Made by a program: the position numbers and the translations under genes
Part shown: positions 31,512 through 43,282 of the stretch, in pieces
How the letters are laid out: each line of letters starts with the position of its first letter
Position numbering within the stretch: the first letter of the stretch is position 1
The notes under the pieces: model-generated
Databases searched by the model: none
Told to the model about the DNA's origin: nothing
What the model saw: only the letters and a program-made list of their open reading frames with translations
Origin: Earliella scabrosa
Taxonomy: Eukaryota; Basidiomycota; Agaricomycetes; Polyporales; Polyporaceae
Direction of reading: 5' to 3'
Assembly: GCA_022605405.1 (NCBI GenBank)
Contig: JABYQQ010000029.1
Coordinates: forward strand, 186,001-250,000
Length of the DNA stretch: 64,000 nucleotides

Positions 31512-33429
31512 ATGGACCCTTCTTACTTGACGACTATTCTCTCCCATCCGATTCATGGCCTGAACCATCTACGATCTGCCGGAGCGCTGCTGTTAGAAAC
31601 TGCGGACAAGTTGGAGCCTGAAGCACAGATGTGAGCGTCAATGATACTCATGGTTCGAGCACAGATGTTGACGCATCTCTTAGTGCAAGCAATCCTCATG
31701 AATTGGCGAGTCTCCCGTGGCTGATCTCTTAAATCTGCCATGTTCAAATTTGCTATAGCTCAACAACCTTGACGCCTCCCTTCAGCGCGCCATGTCTGTC
31801 GTTCGCAGGCTACTCAACGGCGCGCGCCCGGTCAATTGTCTCCCTCCCGAAATTCTGCTACGCATCTTCTCGTTGGCCCCGGAGAAGTACGCGTGTGTGA
31901 CGAAGGAGCGTGCAACTCATTGGCCCTTCCTGTTCTCCGATCCCGATGACGTCCAGAAGCTGACCCAGGTCTGCACTTACTGGCGCCAGATCGCGCTGGG
32001 GTGTCCTACCTTGTGGTCAACATGTCGGGAGACTCCTCTCCGTCGCATCACAAAGCTCGACTCTCTCTACCTCACTCGCTGCCCCGATAGGCCGATCGAC
32101 GTCTTCGCTTTCAGCTCCTTCTCCAGTGGCTTGAAGCAGATTCTATTCGAGCGGGGATCGCACATCCGCCAGTTCCACGTCCACTTCGAACACGCTCGTG
32201 CCGGCCAACAAACCCCAGATGATGAAGTCGTATCTACCCTGACGACCATCCCAACGGGCTCGCTCGAGCATCTCGGGCTCGTGCTATCGTTGAACGCCAG
32301 TGCGAAGTTGCTGATAGCACCCTCCGGATTCAGCATCGGGACCAACACGCGTCTTCGCTCGCTCTACCTCACCGTCGCCGTCCTGGTGCCCCAGTGGCGT
32401 CTTCCGTCCCTCACACGTTGCGTCCTCTCCGCCGCCGCCGATACCCGGTTTGCCAGCCGTCAACCGCTCGACACGACATCCCTGCTCGCCTTCCTCTCCG
32501 GCACACCCAAGCTCGAGGTGCTCTGTCTGCACCACGTATCGCTCGATCCGCCGCCTCCCAGCGCGAACCGACCGAGCCGCGTCGCGCTGAACAAGCTGCG
32601 ATACCTCGCGTACAAGCCGCTCTCGTTCGCCATGGCTCCGCTGACCACATTCATCTCACACGTCCTCCTCCCTCCCACCTGCAGGCTCGACATCGACAAC
32701 ATGAGCATGACGCGGACTTCTACCAGAGAACTGCCCGTCGCGCTACACGCCCTCCGCGGGCCGACGCCCCCCACCAAGCTCGGCATCCACGCCAGACGCA
32801 GCGTCGTGCTCGAGCTCTCCCTCGAGCTCTCCGGCCCCTCCGCGCCCGGGCTCGCCAACCACACGCGCCTCCACCTGCAGCACATCCAGCTCGGGCACAC
32901 CGAGGCCCTCTGGCGCTCGCTCATCACGCCCGAGTTCTGCGCGAACCTGGAAGAGCTCCGCGTGGACGCGACCACGAACGAGGCGAACGAGCACGCAGCC
33001 GCGGACGAGTTCGCTGCGATGTGGCCCCTCCTGGGTACTAGGGTTCGCAAGCTGTCCGTCGCGTTCCGGTGGCCGTGGAGCGAGCGATACATCCCTGCGC
33101 TCCGGCGCACGCTCGAGCCGTTCGTCCGTGACGGACCCGCGCGCGTCTTCCCTGTGCTGGACACGCTCGACGTGTACGTGACGGAGTGCGCGGACGGGGT
33201 CGTCGAGTGCTTGGCGGAGGTGCTGGCCGCGCGCGCGGAGACGAATGCGCGCGTCCGGCGGGTCGTGCTGTGTGCGACGGCGTTCTCGAACGGCGTGCCG
33301 TTCCCGAGGGAGCATGTGGAGGAGTTTGTCACGGTGGGATATAAGCATACGCCTAAGCAGTGGATGGACTGGCCTGTTCCGCTCGACGACGAGCAGCTTG
33401 TGGGGGCAGACTGGCCGACCTGGTGTTAG
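31512..33429 (+). CDS. F-box protein gene 6, GADWPTW family (intact)
   Basis: Exons 31512-31630 (119 nt), 31684-31705 (22 nt) and 31759-33429 give 603 residues. The N-terminal module is shorter (MDPSYLTTILSHPIHGLNHL). F-box: VNCLPPEILLRIFSLAPEKY with VCTYWRQIALGCPTLWSTC. Later segments FLSGTPKLEVLCLHHV and KLSVAFRWPWSERYIPALRR; tail QLVGADWPTWC, identical to gene 2 over the last eight residues. The second intron (31706-31758) uses a GC donor (GCGAGT). Third of the tandem plus-strand set; predicted SCF substrate receptor. Confidence 0.87.
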
Positions 33430-33929
33430 CTGTTTCGGTGTTTGCTTCGTTAACACAAACATGCTATGAGTAAACTTGTGAGAATCTCAACCGTATGGCG
33501 TATACTTAGTACTTACGTTCAGTAGCTTACCGCTCCCACCGCGATGCATCGAGGTGACGTCATAGGACTCGAATACCCTACCCTCACAGAGCCATCCTCC
33601 TCCTCTCACTGCCTCCCATGTCGTCGACAGTCGAAGGTGGCTTTCCTTGCGGCGCGATCAAGTACGTCGTCAAGCGCGACATCAACGACAACGCCCGGCG
33701 ACTGCGCATTGGGCCGACACGAGGGTCAAGATGTTCGAGGAAGGGACGGGTAATCAGAAGATATCGATTGCAGTGCACCGCACCTTCGCCTTGATGCAGA
33801 ACAACAACGGATGAACAGGGTAGCTTGGAGGGCACCTGAGCAAGATAATATGGTTCAATTGATGATACAGCACTGGTATGCACTTCTCCGTCCTTCGCAG
33901 TCTACACTCTAGCACGATCAAGCTACAAT
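33430..33929. other. Intergenic (convergent 3' ends)
   Basis: 500 bp between the 3' ends of F-box gene 6 (+) and the aldo-keto reductase (-). A short frame from about 33618 (MSSTVEGGFPCGAIKYVVKR) has no recognisable family and I do not call it. TACTTA motifs occur near 33503-33518. Confidence 0.5.
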
Positions 33930-35263
33930 CTAGATGGTCTGGAACTTGACCGGCCAGTTTTCGAAGCCCAAGTCGACACCCCACGGCGGCTGAATCAACC
34001 TACACACGCGCAGACATATCAGCCACCTCGTTCGTTCGTCCGATCCACCTCAGCAACGCCCGATCGTGACACTCACCGGACCTGCTTGCCCGACGCCGCG
34101 ACGCCATCGAGCGTCTCGATGTCCTCCGGGGTGAGCTTCTTGGCGGCGAGGAGCGGGCCCTCGATGTTCGCCTTGATGCGCGCGGGCGTGACGGACTTGG
34201 GGAGGGTGACGATGCCCTTGGCGACGAGGTAGCCAAGGAGGACGTCCGCGGGCTTCAGGTCGTGCTTCGCGGCGATCGCGCTTGCGGTCTCGTCGCTCAG
34301 GAGGGGCGAGCCGGTGGAGCCGAGCGGGGAGTAGGCTTGCGGGACGATGCCCTTGGACTTGAGGTAGGCGACGAACTTGTGTTGGGGGTTGTAGAGGTGG
34401 ATCTCGCACTGCGGGGGTGTGAGGGTGTGAGGGGGAGAGGCACAGGCGGGAACGGAGGGAGAGAAAGGAGAGAGGGAACGCACCTGGTCGACGGCGGGGA
34501 CGATCTCGGCGTAGGGCAGGATCTCCTGCTCGAGGATGCGCTCGGAGCAGTTGGAGACACCGATAGAGCGGACCTTGCCCTTCTTGACGAGAGCTTCCAT
34601 CTGCTTCCATGTCTCGCGGAGGGGCCAGTCCCGGACGACGTCGCGGTTGCCGTTCGGGAGGGTGGGGAACATGGGGTGGTTCCCCTTCGGGTTCAGGTGG
34701 ATCGGCCAGTGCATGAGGAGCACTGTGCGGCGATGCAGATATGAGTGCATTGTGAAGAGATGTAAGTGCGGAAGAGCACTCACGATCGAGGTAGTCGGTT
34801 CCGAGGTTGGCAAGAGACTCATCTAGGGCCGTCTCCACGTCGTTCAGACGCGTCGCCCAGACTTTGCTGGTAAGCTACGGTCAATAGTAAGTGATCTAGT
34901 CACCGACAATGTAGACATACTCACGAAGATCTCGGAACGGGGGACACCAGACCGTCGGATTCCCTCTCCAACATCCTTCTCGTTACCGTAGCCACTACAA
35001 AGTGGATGAGCATGATGCAGGTTCGGATTAGGTCGGTAGTCGAAAAGACTGACTATGCACAGTCGATGTGACGGTAGCCGGCCTCCTTGAGCGCATACTC
35101 GACAGCAGCGGTGACCTCCTCAGGCTTCGATTGCCATGTGCCTGTACCGCAGATCGCGTCTCGATCAAAGTAGATTGAGTGGTGATTCACGGAGTCAAAA
35201 CATACCGAGGCCGATAATGGGGATTTCGAGACCGTTGTTGAGCTTCACGGTGGGCGCGGCCAT
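33930..35263 (-). CDS. Aldo-keto reductase (NADPH-dependent)
   Basis: Exons 35206-35263, 35054-35141, 34925-34994, 34784-34874, 34484-34722, 34077-34408 and 33930-33999 give 315 residues, the normal length. The catalytic tetrad is intact: Asp and Tyr in HIDCAYGYGNE, Lys in LTSKVW, His in LLMHWPIHL. Further family marks: MAAPTVKLNNGLEIPIIGLG at the start, KVRSIGVSNCSE, VAKGIVTLPKSVTPARIKAN for cofactor binding, and a C-terminal PPWGVDLGFENWPVKF. Reduces aldehydes or sugars (glycerol/xylose-reductase-like) in the cytosol; exact substrate unknown. A TATA box is 62 bp upstream. The intron 2 donor at the TAT codon (phase 2) is needed to keep DCAYGYGNE. Confidence 0.93.
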
Positions 35264-35324
35264 GGTGCAGATAGCTGAGCGGATTGGGGAGGATTGCGAG
35301 CTGCGAAGCCTGGAGCATGCCTGC

Positions 35325-35330
35325 TTTATA
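35325..35330 (-). promoter_or_regulatory. TATA box of the aldo-keto reductase
   Basis: TATAAA on the minus strand 62 bp upstream of the ATG at 35263. Confidence 0.55.
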
Positions 35331-35864
35331 CGAAAGCCCACACGGTCGGCGGACCGGCTACCGGTCCGCAAAGGTGGTGGGAGGTGGTCCCGTGCATATG
35401 ACGAAAGTGGACGCGAATCTTCCGGAGTCTTGGTTTCCTGAAGTCTCGCGCGAAGCCGAGGCGTTTGGTAGCCAGTTGTGCGGGTCGACAAGGCGAGGCT
35501 GAAGGTACAAGGGCGAAATGAGCGCGTGCAAGGCATGAGGCGCGTGCCGTGACGTGACGAACTGAATTGTCATGTGGTCACGGCCCGTCACTGAGGCAGG
35601 AGACGCCCGGACGATGCCGGGCCGGAGTAGGCCAGGATTTTGTGCGAAGGGTTCGTTCGCGTCAGGCTCAGGCTGCGGCGCGACATATGAGTCTCATCCG
35701 CACTTCATTGCAAACCTGGGTTTCCTCCTCCTCTGAGAACCGGCAGCAACCTTGCAGCCAGGTCGTGATGTCGCTCATTCGCCAAATCCAGCTCGGCAGC
35801 GCCTCACACGTGATGTTTCGTCCCCATGCTCCGTTCCGACGACGCTCAGGCGACGCCGACGGCG

Positions 35865-35870
35865 TATAAA
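35865..35870 (+). promoter_or_regulatory. TATA box of the DHTKD1-type gene
   Basis: TATAAA 65 bp upstream of the ATG at 35935. Confidence 0.6.
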
Positions 35871-35934
35871 GCGCGACGAGTGGACGACCGCCAACGACTT
35901 TGCACGCGGACCCGCTCCGGCCGTGCTCGCCGCC

Positions 35935-38900
35935 ATGAGCAACACACGCGTTCCTTTGTACCTCCTTTCCGCTCCGAGAACGCGTCGCCCGACGCTCTGC
36001 ACCCGACTGCAACGGAGCTACTACGACTACTCGTATGGCTACAGGGAGCCTCGCACCTTCACCTTACCCGATTGTGAGTCGTTCTCTTGTTCCGTCGTAT
36101 GTTCGGCCCCACGTCGCGGCGAAGCCAAGAAGTATTGTCTGGTGTGGAGGGAGGTGAATTGTGACGCAGAGGTTGTGATTCCGCCCTCAACGTTGTCTTG
36201 ACGTGCGGGGAAGAGGGCAGAACCACTATACCCATACCCCCTCTGCCCCCTCACATACGCGGTCCCTCACATACGCGGTCCCTCACATACGCGGTCATCA
36301 TCTCAGCGGTCATTATGAGCCGGCGTTCGGCTTCGCCCTATAGTACACAGGAGAGAAGATGGTGAACAGCGAGATGATACTGACTGTAGACCCACAGACA
36401 CGGCAAGGCAGCTCGAGAACCGCACAGCAAATGCGCCCTTGCTGCGTTACGTGGATTCTGTGCGAACCCATGGCCACCGTGCCGCCCGCATCGACCCACT
36501 CGACTTGCTCCAGCGCGAAGAAGTTGCCGCATTGAGTCCGGAGAGGTACGGCTTGGACGACCCATCCCGGACATACGACGTCAACGGGATCATCTGGACC
36601 CGCCCTGTTGGCGAAGACACCGGACCCGAACTCTGGCCACTCGAGAAGATCACGCAGCATCTGCGTGACGTCTACGTCGGCCGCATCGCGTACGAGTATA
36701 TGCACTCGCCTTCCAAGACGGAGCGTCTCTGGTTCTCCCATCTGCTCGAATCGGAGGAGGAAGCCGCGCGCAGAATCGACGCAGAGCAACGCGCGCGTAT
36801 CCACGGACTTTTGGCCAAGTCCGAAGTCTTCGACCAGTTTCTGCAACTCAAGTTCCCGAACTTGAAGCGATACGGTCTTGAGGGTGGCGAGTCGATGTTG
36901 CCAGCTCTTGATGCGCTCTTTTCGTCTTCCGCTGAAGGTGCGTGCTCGATGACCATGTTTCCCCAGCGACCTGTAGTCACCACTATCGCAGCGGGCGTCG
37001 AGCATATCATAATTGGCATGCCTCACCGTGGTCGGCTCAACCTTCTCACCGGGCTGTTGGAGTTCCCGCCATCCGCGTTGTTCCACAAGATCAAGGGCGG
37101 CTCTGAGATTCCAGAGGACTATGCTGCCGCGGGGGATGTGATCAGTCATCTGAGTACGTCCTCGGGCTGCGAACATGGAACACAGTGTAAACTAACCTCC
37201 ACACCTAGCGGCATCGCCCAACCTCCAATATCCTGGCGCGTCGAAGCCCCTGCGAGTCTCCTTGTTGCCGAATCCATCACACCTGGAAGCCATCAATCCT
37301 GTCGCCTTGGGCAAGACGCGTGCGAAGCAGTTTGCCCTGCTCAAGGCTCTTCAACGCGCGGGTGAGACGGAGTGCAAACCGGGGGACCGTGTGATGTGTG
37401 TTCAGCTGCACGGCGATGCCAGCTTCACGGGGCAGGGAGTCGTCATGGAGGGACTCGGTCTGAGTGCGTCTTCTTCACTTGCGTCTTATCTGCTCAGCGA
37501 CTCATGTCCCGATGCGATACGATAGGTAACTTACCGCATTATACCGTCGGCGGAAGCGTCCACCTGGTCGTCAAGTGAGTACGCAGCTCCTTAGGTGTCG
37601 CAAGGTACTGACAGGGTATCACAGTAACAGGTAGATGGTACTGCTGTTCAGCGACTGGAAGTGTGCTGAGAGAGGCTCGTCAGTATCGGATACACGACTC
37701 CTGCGTCAAGCGCCAGGTCGTCCCTGTACTGCTCTGACGTGGCAAAGATGATCAATGCTCCTGTCCTGCACGTCAACGGCGACTACCCGGAAGGTCAGTA
37801 TTGCCCCTTTCCCCGACATCGCGGAACTCATCCAGGGCATTGCAGACGTCCAGCGCGCGATCGATGTCGCGTTCAAGTACCGCAACTTCTTCCGCAAGGA
37901 CATCATCGTCGACCTGATTGTTTATCGCCGCTGGTGAGCCCCTTCCTGCCAGGCACCCCTCGCGTCTGGACGCACCTGGCCAACACACGTGTACGTTCCA
38001 GGGGCCACAACGAGCTCGACGAGCCGGCGTTCACGCAGCCGCTCATGTACGAGAAGATCCGCTCTCGCCGCTCAGTGCCCGCCTTATATGAAGAGCGCCT
38101 GATCGTACGTTCTCGGTCCTCCTTACCACCATCCCTTCCTCTGTGACCGAAAATACGCACCTATGTCGTAGGATGAGAACGTCCTATCGAAGGACGCAGC
38201 CGAGGCGGTCCGAGCGCAACATAAGGAGTTCCTGGCGGCAGAGCTTGCGGCGGCCTCTTCACACACGCCGGGGTCCCACCTATCGGTTCTGCAGGGTCAG
38301 TGGAAGGGTATCACCTGGCCCACGAGCAAGGAGGCGCACCACGATCCCGAGACGGGCGTGCAGGAGGAGGTCTTGCAGAGGGTCGGCAGGGCGAGCGTAG
38401 CAGTTCCAGACGGCTTTCAAATCCACCCCCGCTTGCAGCGACACGTCAAGCACCGCCTGCAGGCTGTCGAGAGCGGACAGGGTCTTGACTGGGCGACGGC
38501 GGAGGTGCGTGATGTGTGGCGTCTGCGGGCATCGTGCGGTACCTGACTGACGTATGCGTCCGCTCTCGCGCGTTCTGACGCACCGCAGGCCCTCGCCTTC
38601 GGCTCTCTCATGCTCGAGGGATATGACGTGCGTATCTCGGGACAGGACGTTGGGCGCGGAACGTTCAGCCAGAGGTGAGTACTGGGTTTACTGTCTCCGG
38701 GGGTGCTGGAAGGAGGGGCCATGCGGACGATGCTGATACACGCATGACTCCGTGCATGCTTGATAGGCATGCGATGCTCGTGGACCAGCGGACCGAGGGC
38801 GTCGCCGTCCCACTCAACCTCGCTTTGGAATGTGAGGGCCGGCTCGAGCTCGCGAACAGCTCGTTGAGCGAGATGGCCGTTCTTGGGGTACGTGAATGCA

Positions 38901-40182
38901 GTATTCGAATTACGAGACGCGGAGGGCCACTGATGCTGATGCCGATACTTATGACGCACAGTTTGAATATGGCGTCAGCTGGGAGAAGCCCGATATGCTG
39001 CCCATTTGGGAGGCTCAGGTCGGTACCTGGCAAAATTTGCGTTGCGAAACCATGTCGTCGAGTTTGACTGACCTTGCGGTTCTGTTGACAGTTCGGGGAC
39101 TTCTTCAACGGCGCGCAGGTGGGTGATATGCTTCTAGGGTGCGAGCTTGCGGGATGTTAATGCGACGCCGAACGCAGGTCATCATAGATACGTTCATCTC
39201 GTCAGGCGAAAGTGAGTGAGCCGATTGTGCCTTAGTAGGGTGTCGGCGAGGCTGACGTGGCGAAACAGCGAAATGGCTGAAGCAGAGCGGTATCGTGCTG
39301 CTCTTGCCACACGGGTACGTAACCGCCCCCTATCTGAAAGCTCTATTCGAACATGTTCCATGCTAGACTTGACGGGGCTGGTCCTGAACACTCCTCGTCC
39401 CGGATCGAGCGCATGCTTCAGGTGCGTCATCGTTCCTCGTTTAGCAAAACCCTCTGACCGGTTTGTATAGCTCACGAACGACCCGTGTGACTTCCACGAA
39501 GGTTCTGGCGCGGCGCATGTCAACATGCACGTCGTGTTCGCGACCACGCCCGCCCAATACTTCCATCTCTTGCGGAGGCAGATGAAGCGCAACTTCCGCA
39601 AACCACTGATCGTCGCGGGCCCGAAAGGTCTCCTTCGTCTCCCAGTTCGTGCCCGCTCGCTCCACTCGTTCGCGAGATGGATCCTAACTGACCTGAATAT
39701 AGGCGGCTGCTTCTACTTTGAGCGAACTCAGTTCCGGCAACAAGTTCCAGCCAGTCCTCGACGACCCCGCTATATCAGACCCGGAAGGCGTCCGCCGCGT
39801 CGTTCTCCTGTCAGGAAAGCTCTACTACGACCTTGCCCGCGAACGCACGAAGCGTCAGCTGGACGGCAAGGTCGCGTTCGTCCGTGTAGAAGAGCTCAGC
39901 CCCTTCCCGTTCCGCGCGGCCCTCGACGTCATGACTCGATACGCCCACGCGCTCACGCTGACCGACGGCGATGTGGTGTGGTTGCAGGAGGAGCCGCGGA
40001 ATCAGGGCGCGTGGACACACGTCGAACCCCGGCTGAACGCGGTGTTGGATCTCCTGGGTTCCCGGCGGGCGAGGGTAGCCTTTAGGGGCAGGAAGGAGGA
40101 CGCGGTGCCTGCCCCGGGCATTGCGTCACTGTACGCCGCCCAGCAGAAGGCCGTTATTGACGCGGCGTTCGAGGGTCTGTGA
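35935..40182 (+). CDS. DHTKD1: DHTKD1-type 2-oxoadipate/2-oxoglutarate dehydrogenase E1 (mitochondrial)
   Basis: Thiamine-diphosphate E1 that decarboxylates 2-oxoadipate in lysine/tryptophan breakdown. Nineteen exons: 35935-36073, 36398-36937, 36992-37153, 37209-37463, 37526-37574, 37625-37630, 37684-37793, 37846-37933, 38002-38104, 38172-38504, 38589-38674, 38767-38887, 38962-39018, 39092-39118, 39178-39211, 39269-39314, 39367-39421, 39471-39644, 39703-40182; 954 residues (human 919). N-terminus is Arg/Tyr-rich, transit-peptide-like. Marks: [33 protein letters not shown], ThDP motif from [11 protein letters not shown] to the NN pair, [50 protein letters not shown]. The DHTKD1 subfamily is favoured over the OGDH paralogue by the IGYTTP(A)SSARSSLY stretch. 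Despite many short open pieces, every junction is in phase and no stop interrupts. Confidence 0.92.
36249..36296. repeat. 16-bp tandem repeat x3 in DHTKD1 intron 1
   Basis: Three perfect copies of cctcacatacgcggtc at 36249-36264, 36265-36280 and 36281-36296, inside the 324-bp first intron. Confidence 0.95.
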
Positions 40183-41144
40183 CTCGCGGAGTGATGTTGG
40201 ATGCGAGTTACGGCGGGCCCGGGATTCTTTGCCCTCGCCCGACCAATGGGAGTGATGTGCTGGGAACAAATTCATTGTACTAGTACGTCACTCCATCTTC
40301 ATGAGCTTATTTCTCAAGCTACCGATGGCCGTCATTTGCTATCATGGCCGTGGAGGCGACGAAGGGTGATATGTCTTGTATTTTCAGCGTGGGTTTCCCA
40401 GCGGCTGCTGCTCGAAGTTGGTGATTTTGGCGCTCCGCGGGAAGATGTGGGTGTCACTCTGGGTGAGCGTGACACGGACGCGAAGGCATCTTTGTTTTCT
40501 CGATTCTTGCGCTCAAATTTCTGCTTGTGAAATCAGTTCAAGATTACTCACTCTCAGTGTGGCCGCATTGGGCCTCTATCGACTATTGCCATCGCGGAGT
40601 CTTTCGATGTCTTCTTATCGGGGATGACGAGATATCCATATGTTCACCTCGCTACGCTCGTCCCGAAGCTCGCATGCTACCCATGTATGAACACAAATCA
40701 TATTGACCTGAATGCCCTTGCCTTAACTCGCGCAGAGCTTTCCGAAGGTCGCTAGAGGTGAGTCTTTTTGACACATTGCACCGATGTTCTTCAACTATCA
40801 AAATCTGCCCTAGACAGATTCCTGACAAACCATGTCATTGAGAAGTTTCCCTCTAGAACAGCCAATTACGAACATGTCTGACGACATGCATGAACAGCGC
40901 ATGTCCACGAAGAAGGCCGCTGACGATGTCACAGCGCTCTATCCATTTCACCCGCATTTCCTTGTCGTTCCCCCAGATCTTTCATGCACGTGAGCTACCG
41001 AACTGTGTTGTGCGGTAGCGGGTAGCTCGCAATGAGCTTGGTGCGTCATAGTCGTCAACCTGGGGTTCGACCTCTATATAAACCCCTCTAGGCGGCCATC
41101 CATCTCCAGTCCACAGCGACCCGCCTCTCTCATCCCGACCGACA
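40183..41144. other. Intergenic upstream of the single-WSC gene
   Basis: About 960 bp. A small frame 40832-40993 (53 residues, MSLRSFPLEQPITNMSDDMH...) has no known family and could be chance; the TATA box at 41075 belongs to the WSC gene. Otherwise nothing seen. Confidence 0.5.
41075..41082 (+). promoter_or_regulatory. TATA box of the single-WSC gene
   Basis: TATATAAA 70 bp upstream of the ATG at 41145. Confidence 0.6.
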
Positions 41145-43282
41145 ATGGCTCTTCTCGCATTCTCCAAACTCGCCGCTCTTGCCTCTCTCGTTGCTCTCGT
41201 CAACGCGGAGCATTGGATTTTTGGTGGCTCCCGTCCAATCGTGACTACGCGACTTGACCCAATCATCAGCCCTGGCGCGGTATGGACCATCCATCCTTCG
41301 CCCAATTATTCGCAAATACTGACTCGAGAGGTTGAACTTGCGTAGGTCGGCACCCATGTCCACTCTGTCGTCGGCGCGAGTCGATTCAAGGAGGTCTACG
41401 ATCCCGACGACCTCATGAAGAGTAACTGCACGACGATTCCCATCCCACGTGACAAGAGCAACTACTGGGCTGTACGTACATATGGAACTCGTCGGGAATA
41501 CGTCACTCACAGCATTGCTCTCCAGCCTCAAATGTACCATCAGGACCAGAAGACTGGCCAGCTCACTCCATTCCGTACGTCTCCGTCAATTTCGCTACTG
41601 GTTCACCCGTGGAGTGTTCTTCCCTTCTCGGACCGCCGTCTGATTGAGCTTCAAGCTTCCAAGTTCAATCGAACGGCAGTCCGAGCGACCTCATGCTTGC
41701 AATGACGGCGTGTCATACACAACCTCACGGGTACCGGGGATTCCGTGAGAGGCCGGGTGAATTCGCACAAGGGTAAATCCCCGTCCGCGAAGGTTCAGTC
41801 CATTTGGCCACGAGATGACGGTTTCTTGGAAAGACGAGTGTTTGGCTATTCCTCGTAGCCCAAGCCTTTTGGCGAGAATGACATCAAGGGCACTTCTCCC
41901 AGGTACCAGAGACCGAATTAGATGATTGACCCTGTCCTGTCATATTGGACACCTGCTTCTCACTTTGTTTGCTAACTCGCATCAATCGCCTGCCTGCTAC
42001 GACTCTCTTACGACATGATATGCTTACCCTCTTTGGTTCACAGCGACGAGCTTCAATATCTACTACTTAATGCGCAATGGCCCAAAGAACGCGCCGATTA
42101 AGGCTTTCCCTCCTGGGTTCCGGGTTAGTGGACAGCGTTTATCCTATAGAACTTGATTGAACCTTCATACCATATAGATGCTTGCCGGGGATACCAACAG
42201 GAGGTCATTCAATGCCTCCAGCCACGCGGACCAAGCTATCACCTTCGTCTGCCAAGGTGACTCCAGTTCTATCTTAACCCACGACTCATCACTTGCTCAC
42301 TCATTCTCTGTGTAGACTTCAGCGGAGCGCACGACCACGACCCCGACTGGGCCGAGCGTCCGAACTTCTTCGATCACAGCTGTCCCAATGGGTTGCGCGC
42401 CCAGGTATTCTTCCCCTCCTGCTGGGACGGCAAGAACGTCGACTCGCCGGACCACAAGTCGCACATGGCCTATCCGATCCAGAACTTCAACGGCGGCGAC
42501 TGTCCTGACTCCCACCCCGTCCAGCTCGTCTCGCTCTTCTACGAGATGTTGATCCCCGTGAACAACTTCGACTTCTGGGGACCCGGCACTTGGGTCCTCG
42601 CCAACGGAGACACCACGGGCTACGGACACCACGGCGACTTCCAGAACGGCTGGGACGTCGATCTCCTCCAGGACGCCATCGACCACTGCCCCAACGCGAA
42701 CGGGAACGTGATGGACTGTCCCCCGCTCGCCGCGAACTTCGACCAGAAGTCTTCGGATGCATGTGTCCTCGAGACCAGCATCGTCGATGAACCGGTCGGG
42801 ATGACTTCTCCCCTCACGGCACTTCCCGGTTGCAACCCTTTCTGGGATGGCACCGGTGCTCGGCCCTCGTGCGGGTCCCAGCCCACCCCCGGCTTCGTTC
42901 CCGCGCAGACCCCTCTCCCGTCCGGATGGAGCCAGGTCGGATGCATTGCTGAAGGCAGGAACGGCCGCGCGCTGACTGGTGCGTCGACCACGAGCCCGAG
43001 CATGACACGCACGGCCTGCGCCAGCTTCTGCGCGTCGAAGGGCTTCAACCTCGCCGGCGTCGAGTTCTCGAACGAGTGCTACTGCGACAACCAGATGCGC
43101 AACGGCGCTACGACCAACACTGTCACTTGGAACGAGTGCACCAACAGGTGCTCGGGTAACAGTGAGTGGATTCGCTGCTCGCACGTTCCGCTCTTGATGC
43201 TCATCGGTTCTTCCACGCAGGCTACGAGATATGTGGCGGCCCTTCGAGGTTGACCCTCCTTACTACCGGATCTTCCGCGTAA
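41145..43282 (+). CDS. Secreted DUF1996 protein with one WSC domain
   Basis: Exons 41145-41279, 41346-41471, 41526-41574, 42044-42123, 42178-42256, 42316-43161 and 43221-43282 give 458 residues. A signal peptide (MALLAFSKLAALASLVALVN) is followed by EHWIFGGSRPIVTTRLDPII, shared almost exactly with the protein at 18448-21311. The DUF1996 domain carries FFPSCWDGKNVDSPDHKSH and WGPGTWVLANGDTTGYGHH. A single WSC domain (about 358-455; LAGVEFSNECYC, EICGGPSRLTLL) closes the protein, which lacks the Ser/Pro linker and WSC domains 2-3 of its paralogue. It has one extra intron (42124-42177) not present in the paralogue, and a 469-bp intron 3 at the site of the paralogue's 201-bp one. Probably extracellular. 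Confidence 0.92.

Larger units (their letters stand above)
35264..35934. other. Divergent promoter region (AKR / DHTKD1)
   Basis: 671 bp with two opposed TATA boxes (35325 minus, 35865 plus). No gene supported. Confidence 0.65.

Noticed and set aside
37500..39700. First impression that the dehydrogenase gene is a frameshifted pseudogene
   Set aside because: The broken frames are explained by many short introns; all exons join in phase and the family sequence is continuous to the stop.
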